From: an uncultured Collinsella sp.
GTDB taxonomy: Bacteria; Actinomycetota; Coriobacteriia; Coriobacteriales; Coriobacteriaceae
DNA length: 51,772 nucleotides
Direction of reading: 5' to 3'
NCBI GenBank assembly: GCA_900755005.1
Contig: CAAEEX010000053.1
Span: 1-51,772 of the forward strand
Shown: piece after piece, positions 46,286-51,772 of the stretch
Numbering within the stretch: the first letter of the stretch is position 1
How the letters are laid out: each line of letters starts with the position of its first letter
Position numbers and translations under genes: made by a program
Notes under the pieces: generated by a model
Databases searched by the model: none
The model's input: the letters and a program-made list of their open reading frames with translations, nothing else
Told to the model about the DNA's origin: nothing

Positions 46286-49051
46286 CTACTCGGCGCTCTT
46301 GAGGGCGCCGACCATGTCGATCTTATTGAGGGTGCGATTGGTAGCGAGGTTGACGATGATCGTAAAGCCGAAGGAAAGCACCACGGCAAGCACGTAGCTC
46401 AGCGGCTCGACTTCGACGTCAAAGTACAATGACGGCATCTGCAAGATGTACGTAAAGCTCTCGGCCAGCGCACCACCCAGCGGTACGCCCAGCGTGGCTC
46501 CGATCGCCGTAAGAATCAACGTCTCCTTGTTGACGTAGTGATGCACCTCGCCACGGCGGAAGCCCAGCACCTTGATGGTCGCCAGCTCGCGTTCGCGCTC
46601 CGAAATATTCGTATTAGACAGCGTAAACACCACCACAAACGACAGGCACGCCGCCATAAAGGTCACAAGCACCACGACCGAGTTGATGATGGTGAAGTTG
46701 GCCTCATAATTCTCCCAATGCTCGGACGTACTCGAAATCGTAAGCCAACCGTCACTCTTAAGATTCTTGCTAAACGCAATCTGGTCGGCCGACGAACCCT
46801 TAAGCAGCACAAAGACGCCGTTAAGGCGTGCACTTCGACCGAACGCGCGCTCATAGGTGCCCTGCGTCATGTAAAGCGTGTTGCCCAGATAGTTGAGCGA
46901 GATGTCGCTGACTTTGACCTTGGCAACATTGAGCGACGAATCCTGGACGTGTGCCGTATCGCCCGGCTTGATCCCCAGCACCAGCTGAGAGCTCTTGCTC
47001 AAATACACGTCTCCGTCACGCAGGGCGAGCGGTTCTTTGGACTCATCCTCCAGGCGCACGTAATCGCCCAAGTCACCCGTGCGGTCGTCGGGAATCACGA
47101 TGAGCTGCACGGTCTCGCTCTTGCCGCCAAACGTAAAGGTGACGTTGTCGGTCATAATCGGCAGGGTCGAGGTCACCGTCACGTTGGAATCATTGGCCGT
47201 GCTGCGCTCATCCAATGCCGCGCACGTCTGCGAAAAATCGTCGGGATTGGCGACCGCCAGCAAGTCATAGCGCGTGATATGCCCGTACTGTTTGGGCGAA
47301 AGCGCCACCGACGTGTCGCGAATTCCCATACCGCAAATCACGAGCGCCGTGCAGCCGGCGATACCGAAGATGGTCATAAAGGCGCGCTTTTTGTAGCGGA
47401 ATAAGTTGCGTGCAGCGACCTTGTTCAAAAAGCTCATGCGGTGCCAGACAAAGCCGATGCGCTCGAGCAGAATGCGCGAGCCGGCGGGCGGAGCCTTGGG
47501 GCGCATGAGCGAGGCAGGGGTCTCGGCCATCTCGTGGCGGCAGGCGATAATCGTGGCTCCCACCACGCCCACGGCAAACAGCGCCACCGAAACGATCGAG
47601 GACACGATGTCGTACGAAAGTAGCATCTGGGGCAGCGAGTACATGTCGTCGAACACCGTAAACAAGAACAGCGGCAGGCCCACAAAGCCGATGATGTTGC
47701 CGAGCACGCCACCGATCAAACAGGCCCACAGCGAGTAGTCCACATATTTGGACAGAATGCGCCCGCGCGAATAGCCGAGTGCCTTGTACAGGCCGATCAG
47801 CGTGCGTTCCTCCTCGACCATGCGCGTGGCAGTAGTGAGGCTGATGAGCACGGCGACGATAAAGAAGATGAACGGGAATACGGTGGCGATGGCCTCGATT
47901 GAGGAGCTATCGCTCTCGACGCTCGAATAGCTTGCGATGTTGCCGCGGTCCTGGATATACCAGGTGCATTCGCCAAGGTCAGAGAGCTCGGCACGAGCAT
48001 CGGCGAACTGCTGGTCGGCGGCGGCGCGGCGCTGGTCTAGGTCGGCTTGCGCCTGCGCGCGCTCCTCGCTGCCCTCGGCCATGCGATTGATGTTGTCTTG
48101 CTCGATTCCAAAGACCATATTCGCCTGACGCTCAGACGCGTCCAAGTTCGCCGGCGTGTCGACCGTCAGCTCCTTGGCACGCACCTTCTCGCGCTCTTCG
48201 CGAATCTTATCGATATTGGCTTTGACCTCGTCAATCTTTGCCGTATAGGCATCGGAATAGGAATTGAGGTCCTTTGCTCCCTCGACGACCACATGGATCG
48301 CGGAATAGGACGACGCCGCCGCGGCATCCTCGCTCACGTAGAACTTGTAGTCCGCGGCCGAGGCAGCACGGAAGGCATTGACCGTCGAGTCGGAGCTCAC
48401 GTCGGTGGGATCGAGAACCTCGGCCGTGATGGTGTAATCGCATGCGGCAAACTGGTCCTTGGCGCTTTGGTTCGACGAGTTCGCATCGTTGGCGGCAAAG
48501 TTCACCGTATCGCCGAGCTTCTTGCCCGAAGCCTTCAAAAAGCGCGAGGTCACTGCCACTTCGCCCGAAGTCTCGGGCAGCTCGCCGCGCACCAACACCG
48601 GTTGATCAATATTCTCTTTAGAAAGGCTCTGCACGACGACACGCTCGCGCGCCGTGCCTACGGCGGTGTAGGCGGTTTCGGTATAGATGCCCTCGGCCGT
48701 CTCGACGCCGTCGACCTCTTGGATGGCGGCAAGGTCATCATCGGTCAGGCCGTAGGTCGACTGCACGTTGATGTCATAGACATTCCGCTGGTCAAAGTAG
48801 GCATCGACCGAATCGCACAGGTCCTCGCAGCCCGCCTTGAGGCCGCACATCACGCTTACGCCGAGCGCCGTGATCACAACGATAGACAAGAAGCGCTTGA
48901 GGCTGCCGCGAATCGTGCGGTAGATGCCACGGCGAAACACCGTCGGCACCATGTCGTTTGAGCTTTGGGCGGCGCGGTAGGTCGTAAACTCCCGGTCGCG
49001 CTCCGTGTGCGCCCCGTTGCCGCCTTGGCTGTTTTGACGATCTTGGTCCAT
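46286..49051 (-). CDS. FtsX/MacB-type ABC transporter permease (large, two FtsX domains)
   Basis: This is a roughly 921-residue protein. One helix lies near residue 55-75 ('RFLSIVVITALGVSVMCGL'), then a large extracytoplasmic part (to about 400) including a coiled coil ('ERAQAQADLDQRRAAADQQF'). A first FtsX domain with three helices follows ('VFPFIFFIVAVLISLTTATRMVEEERTLIGLYKALGYSRGRIL' and others). A second external part and final FtsX domain ('IINSVVVLVTFMAACLSFVVVFTLSNTNISERERELATIKVLGFRRGEV') complete it. The 'ERELATIKVLGF' loop is the usual ATPase contact. A GTG at 49063 overlapping the ATPase is also possible; ATG at 49051 is used. It probably works with the upstream ATPase in export or envelope stress response. 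Not a MacB with a periplasmic partner. Confidence 0.88.
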   Translation of the reverse strand: MDQDRQNSQGGNGAHTERDREFTTYRAAQSSNDMVPTVFRRGIYRTIRGSLKRFLSIVVITALGVSVMCGLKAGCEDLCDSVDAYFDQRNVYDINVQSTYGLTDDDLAAIQEVDGVETAEGIYTETAYTAVGTARERVVVQSLSKENIDQPVLVRGELPETSGEVAVTSRFLKASGKKLGDTVNFAANDANSSNQSAKDQFAACDYTITAEVLDPTDVSSDSTVNAFRAASAADYKFYVSEDAAAASSYSAIHVVVEGAKDLNSYSDAYTAKIDEVKANIDKIREEREKVRAKELTVDTPANLDASERQANMVFGIEQDNINRMAEGSEERAQAQADLDQRRAAADQQFADARAELSDLGECTWYIQDRGNIASYSSVESDSSSIEAIATVFPFIFFIVAVLISLTTATRMVEEERTLIGLYKALGYSRGRILSKYVDYSLWACLIGGVLGNIIGFVGLPLFLFTVFDDMYSLPQMLLSYDIVSSIVSVALFAVGVVGATIIACRHEMAETPASLMRPKAPPAGSRILLERIGFVWHRMSFLNKVAARNLFRYKKRAFMTIFGIAGCTALVICGMGIRDTSVALSPKQYGHITRYDLLAVANPDDFSQTCAALDERSTANDSNVTVTSTLPIMTDNVTFTFGGKSETVQLIVIPDDRTGDLGDYVRLEDESKEPLALRDGDVYLSKSSQLVLGIKPGDTAHVQDSSLNVAKVKVSDISLNYLGNTLYMTQGTYERAFGRSARLNGVFVLLKGSSADQIAFSKNLKSDGWLTISSTSEHWENYEANFTIINSVVVLVTFMAACLSFVVVFTLSNTNISERERELATIKVLGFRRGEVHHYVNKETLILTAIGATLGVPLGGALAESFTYILQMPSLYFDVEVEPLSYVLAVVLSFGFTIIVNLATNRTLNKIDMVGALKSAE

Positions 49052-49056
49052 GGGCG

Positions 49057-49758
49057 CTACCACTCGATCGTCTCGATAGGCACGGGATTTTGCTGGACCG
49101 TCTCGCTTTCCACACGACCGCTCTTAAAGCGGATCAGGCGATCGGCCATGGGCGCGAGCGCGGAGTTGTGCGTGATGATAATGACCGTAATGCCCTGCTT
49201 GCGGCAAGTATCCTGCAGCAACTGCAAGATCTGCTTGCCGGTTTTGTAATCGAGTGCGCCCGTAGGCTCGTCACACAGGAGCAGCTTGGGGTTCTTGGCC
49301 AGCGCGCGGGCAATGGACACACGCTGCTGCTCGCCGCCCGAAAGCTGCGCCGGAAAATTGCCCAGGCGCTCGCCCAGGCCAACCTGGCGAAGCGTTTGCT
49401 CGGCATCGAGCGAATCGGGGCAGATCTGCGCCGCGAGCTCGACGTTCTCGAGAGCCGTCAGGTTGGGAACCAGATTGTAGAACTGAAAGACAAAGCCCAC
49501 GTCGGCGCGGCGGTACTCCACAAGCTGCGCCTCGTTGGCGGCACTCACGTCGCGCCCGTCCACCGTCACAGTGCCGGAGGTCGCCGTGTCCATGCCGCCC
49601 AAGATGTTGAGCGCCGTGGTTTTACCGGCGCCCGAAGCGCCCAGGATAATGGCAAGCTCGCCACGCTCAACGGTAAAACTCGCGCCGTCGAGCGCGTGAA
49701 TGCGGGCATCACCCTCGCCATAGGCTTTAATGACGTCTCTGAATTCGATATAGGCCAT
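49057..49758 (-). CDS. MacB/LolD-like ABC transporter ATPase
   Basis: This 233-residue ATPase has Walker A GASGAGKTT, Q-loop 'VGFVFQFYNLVPNLTALENV', signature LSGGEQQRVSIARALA, Walker B 'LLLCDEPTGALDYKTG' and the His switch 'VIIITHNSALAPMADR'. 'DEPTGALD' and 'FQFYNLVPNLTALEN' are characteristic of the MacB/LolD/FtsE-like group that drives FtsX-type permeases. It is first in a two-gene operon with the large permease, which begins at its stop codon (49057). The leader holds REP-like copy 5. Confidence 0.93.
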   Translation of the reverse strand: MAYIEFRDVIKAYGEGDARIHALDGASFTVERGELAIILGASGAGKTTALNILGGMDTATSGTVTVDGRDVSAANEAQLVEYRRADVGFVFQFYNLVPNLTALENVELAAQICPDSLDAEQTLRQVGLGERLGNFPAQLSGGEQQRVSIARALAKNPKLLLCDEPTGALDYKTGKQILQLLQDTCRKQGITVIIITHNSALAPMADRLIRFKSGRVESETVQQNPVPIETIEW

Positions 49759-49811
49759 CGATTGATTCCCATCTGGTCGGATAACTCTTTAGTATTACCC
49801 ATTTCGCACCG

Positions 49812-49846
49812 ACCAAAAAGGGACAGGTTTATTTTGGCAGGTTTTA
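49812..49846 (-). repeat. REP-like palindrome, family A, copy 5 (inverted, degenerate right arm)
   Basis: On the minus strand AAAACCTGCC then AAAATAAACCTGTCCC then TTTTTGGTC. The right arm has GGTCGG in place of GGCAGG, so this copy cannot fully pair. It is the only copy in this orientation and the only one with a mismatched arm. Confidence 0.8.
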
Positions 49847-49958
49847 TATGGGGAAATGGGGGCGTGAACAGAGCAACAGAGCGGCAGATGATCCATCAAC
49901 GAAATCGGAAGCGCATGATAATCGCAAAACATGCATCGCAATCATCAGTCTATTAATT

Positions 49959-49987
49959 CGAACGGATGTTCGTTTCTATGATATGAT
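49959..49987 (+). promoter_or_regulatory. SOS (LexA/DinR-type) box over the GyrI-like gene's promoter
   Basis: CGAAC-GGAT-GTTCG (49959-49972) is a perfect CGAAC-N4-GTTCG box, the LexA-binding pattern of Gram-positive bacteria. TATGAT (49982-49987) is a likely -10 box and the box lies over the -35 region. The GyrI-like gene begins at 50027. Confidence 0.75.
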
Positions 49988-50026
49988 GTTCGCACCAACA
50001 GGCTCATCCGCAGAAAGGTGACCACC

Positions 50027-50665
50027 GTGGCGTACGACTTCAAGAAGGAAAGCAAGGAGCTCTACAAGCCTGCCAGCAAACCGAACATCGTAACCGTCCC
50101 GCCCATGAGCTATGTCGCTGTGCGCGGAAAGGGCGACCCAAACGCTGAAGACGGAGAGTATCAAAGCACCCTGCCATTGCTTTACGGCGTCGCCTATACC
50201 ATCAAGATGTCGAAGAAAGGCTCGAGGACTATCGAGGGCTATTTCGACTTTGTGGTACCGCCGCTCGAGGGCTTCTGGTGGCAAGACTCCCCTAGCAGCG
50301 ACATCGACTATGTGCGCAAGGACGATTTCAACTTCATCTCTTGCATCCGTCTGCCCGATTTCGTCACCCAGGCAGACTTTGACTGGGCCGTCGTGGAAGC
50401 CACAGCCAAAAAGAAACTGGACTTTTCCGCAGTCGAGCTGCTTAAGGTTGACGAGGGCCTGTGCGTACAGTGCATGCATACCGGACCTTACGACAACGAA
50501 CCGGCGACCGTGGACGCCATGCATGAATTTGCGGCAGAGCAGGGTTACGCCCTCGACTTCTCCGATGTTCGCCTTCATCACGAGATCTACCTCTCCGACC
50601 CACGCAAATGCGCGCCGGAAAAGCTCAAGACCGTGGTTCGTCATCCCATCAAGCGCGCTGGGTAG
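50027..50665 (+). CDS. GyrI-like small-molecule-binding domain protein
   Basis: The 212-residue protein belongs to the GyrI-like (SOUL/BmrR effector-like) superfamily. 'VTVPPMSYVAVRGKGDPN' is the first strand and loop; 'LLYGVAYTIKMSKKG' and 'YFDFVVPPLEGFWWQD' are conserved; 'GLCVQCMHTGPYDNEPATVDAMHEFAAEQGYAL' and 'HHEIYLSDPRKCAPEKLKTVVRHPIK' are the second half, with the His-Glu-Ile-Tyr-Leu-Ser-Asp motif. E. coli SbmC/GyrI, a DNA-gyrase modulator, is a known SOS gene; here a LexA-type box lies in the promoter, a striking parallel. The start is GTG at 50027 with AAAGGTG upstream; another GTG at 50018 overlaps that site. Confidence 0.9.
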   Translation: MAYDFKKESKELYKPASKPNIVTVPPMSYVAVRGKGDPNAEDGEYQSTLPLLYGVAYTIKMSKKGSRTIEGYFDFVVPPLEGFWWQDSPSSDIDYVRKDDFNFISCIRLPDFVTQADFDWAVVEATAKKKLDFSAVELLKVDEGLCVQCMHTGPYDNEPATVDAMHEFAAEQGYALDFSDVRLHHEIYLSDPRKCAPEKLKTVVRHPIKRAG

Positions 50666-51028
50666 CGTGGGGTGCCGTACCGTGTATCAGGTTTGAAGCT
50701 AGCCGGCCGACAGCTTCAGGTTCATCCGGTGGTTTTCTTGACGCGATTTGCCGCATCCTATAAGTTTGTTTTACTAAAGCTGGAAAGCCTCTCAACGATG
50801 CGCAACTCCAGCTCTTTTTTTCATTCTGCATAATCAAAAGGGGACGCCGTTTCCGTAGACGATGCCATCCGGAAACGGCATCCCATTCTGAGGCGATATT
50901 CTGGGTCGCGGTTTCCGCTTGGGGCACCATTCGGAAAAGTGGTTGCCCAAAACTACACGGCCCAGACCATCGGCAATACAACCGTCTACGACCTGCAGGA
51001 GTAATTGAGGCTTCTTACCGTCAAACAA
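50666..51028. other. Intergenic region with hairpins, no gene supported
   Basis: This 363-base stretch contains a plus-strand terminator AGCTGGA/TCCAGCT (50778-50784, 50807-50813) followed by seven T, probably ending the GyrI-like transcript. A 10-bp perfect hairpin GCCGTTTCCG/CGGAAACGGC (50846-50879) follows. A short plus-strand frame at about 50940-51003 reads VVAQNYTAQTIGNTTVYDLQE and stops; it might be a C-terminal gene remnant but is too short to name. Confidence 0.55.
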
Positions 51029-51072
51029 AAGGTGCCATGAAAGGACAGCGACTCGTCCTTTCACGGCACCTT
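51029..51072 (-). terminator. Terminator of ogt
   Basis: AAGGTGCC then TGAAAGGAC (51029-51047) pair with GTCCTTTCA then GGCACCTT (51055-51072), with one A/C mismatch. On the minus strand TTTTGTTTG follows. Confidence 0.88.
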
Positions 51073-51094
51073 ATTCATGCAAAGCGTTCGAGCG

Positions 51095-51673
51095 TTATTC
51101 CTCGTATGCGCCCTCAAGCCGAAGCAGCCACTCTTTGCGATCAAGCCCGCCGGCATATCCATTGAGCGAGCCGTCGGCAGCGACCACGCGATGGCACGGC
51201 ACGATGATCGAAATAGGATTGCGCGCGACCGCAGCCCCCACAGCACGGGGAGATACAACGGGGGCCTCGTTACCCGGCACACGATGCCGCGCCGCAACGC
51301 GCTGGGCGATCTCGCCATACGTAGCGACCTCACCACGCGGAATAGAAAGCAGCTCAAACCAAACCTCACGCTGAAACGCCGTGCCGATCATATGCAACGG
51401 TGGCGTAAACCGAGGCTCCTGACCCGCAAAATAAGCATTCAGCCAAGCCCAAGAACGCTCAAGCACCGATGAGGCCGCGCCATTCGCCGGATTCACCGAA
51501 GACATTCCCCCAGCACCAGAAACCGCATCGGCACCCTCGACATGCTCTGCATTCTCTTTGAGCAGCGTAGAGCCAAAGTGGCTCTGCCCCTCAAACCAAA
51601 GCCCCGTCAAACCGCGGCCATCAGCGGCAAGCAGGATTTCGCCCAAAGGCGAAGCAAACGTCGTCGTGACCAC
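51095..51673 (-). CDS. ogt: Methylated-DNA--protein-cysteine methyltransferase
   Basis: The 192-residue suicide repair enzyme moves the alkyl group of O6-methylguanine to its own cysteine. The active site is IIVPCHRVV with Cys160. 'FQREVWFELLSIPRGEVATYGEIAQRVAA' is the helix-turn-helix DNA-binding region, and 'RAVGAAVARNPI' and 'GYAGGLDRKEWLLRLEG' are conserved. The middle (about 40-70) has an extra low-complexity loop (GADAVSGAGGMSSVNPANGA). The start is GTG at 51673 with GAAAGGAG 6 bases upstream. It is next to the SOS-linked GyrI-like gene but on the opposite strand. Confidence 0.95.
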   Translation of the reverse strand: MVTTTFASPLGEILLAADGRGLTGLWFEGQSHFGSTLLKENAEHVEGADAVSGAGGMSSVNPANGAASSVLERSWAWLNAYFAGQEPRFTPPLHMIGTAFQREVWFELLSIPRGEVATYGEIAQRVAARHRVPGNEAPVVSPRAVGAAVARNPISIIVPCHRVVAADGSLNGYAGGLDRKEWLLRLEGAYEE

Positions 51674-51772
51674 CAGCGGCTCCTTTCAAAACTCCGCAAC
51701 ATGATACCGCGAATTGTGCAGACAACCCTACTCAGCCCCAAAGTCACCTCAGGCAGCAGGCGCGTCAGCGCC

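Noticed and set aside
50940..51003. Plus-strand fragment ending VYDLQE
   Set aside because: About 21 residues with no start or domain; could be a remnant but cannot be supported.
51749..51772. Minus-strand 3' end of a further gene at the window edge (seven codons then TGA)
   Set aside because: Too few codons to tell coding from chance; other frames are also open there.

Overview
The window is about 52 kb of G+C-rich chromosome that looks like a Collinsella-type gut Coriobacteriia (Actinomycetota). The evidence is strong Shine-Dalgarno sites, frequent GTG and TTG starts, an LAQTG-type sorting signal, a double-ATPase acyl-CoA dehydratase activase, and many short palindromic repeats between genes. 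This assignment comes from protein content and style; no rRNA or tRNA gene is visible.

Layout. 1-2192 (minus): coaX, a dCMP deaminase, a NifU-like Fe-S protein and the start of lgt. 2385-4088: an OPT-family peptide transporter. 4289-7741 (minus): a 1150-residue wall-anchored coiled-coil/CAP surface protein with a G9 tract near its 5' end. 8049-9188: a DUF389 membrane protein with an EF-hand-like loop. 9203-9730: the stranded C-terminus of an arylsulfotransferase. 9799-15302: a 1593-residue dehydratase activase and its TetR regulator. 15396-15832: a small module bounded by two REP-like palindromes, holding a 41-residue hydrophobic/basic peptide gene facing a convergent antisense transcription unit. 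15834-18832: HAD phosphatase, then a TetR/MFS pair with two matching operators. 18907-20679: glnB and amtB with a long structured element between them. 20878-22458: membrane protein and HD hydrolase. 22687-24468: a divergent DXS-like enzyme.

24811-29134 is an amino-acid ABC transporter (Tat-type lipoprotein, two permeases, ATPase) followed by a class I glutamine-amidotransferase-type hydrolase broken by one in-frame TGA. 29246-32673 is a more A+T-rich accessory block: a three-gene BcrA/LanFEG-like ABC exporter plus an XRE regulator and a DUF2975 protein. 32904-35164 is a signalling pair (Hpt protein; degenerate GGDEF-REC-HD-GYP protein). 35376-39221 holds an alpha/beta hydrolase, radical SAM protein, methionine aminopeptidase and 2-hydroxyacid dehydrogenase. 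39486-40350 is a PIN/RHH toxin-antitoxin pair. 40565-44417 holds an M18 aminopeptidase, an Ntn-type amidase and phosphofructokinase. 44851-45771 is a membrane-anchored XRE regulator flanked by paired palindromic repeats. 46286-49758 is a MacB/FtsX-like ABC system. 50027-50665 is a GyrI-like protein under an apparent SOS box, and 51095-51673 is ogt.

The most interesting signals are between genes. (1) 15455-15771 is a type I toxin-antitoxin-like locus whose two convergent promoters and leaders look like inverted duplicates. (2) Three long hairpins (19291-19400, 39261-39364, 44441-44537) lie just downstream of genes, in one orientation, and share an internal-loop module despite different stems. 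(3) Several dispersed palindrome families occur, one with five copies and compensatory stem changes. (4) A GyrI-like gene has a LexA-type box over its promoter. (5) The surface-protein gene carries a potential phase-variation tract.
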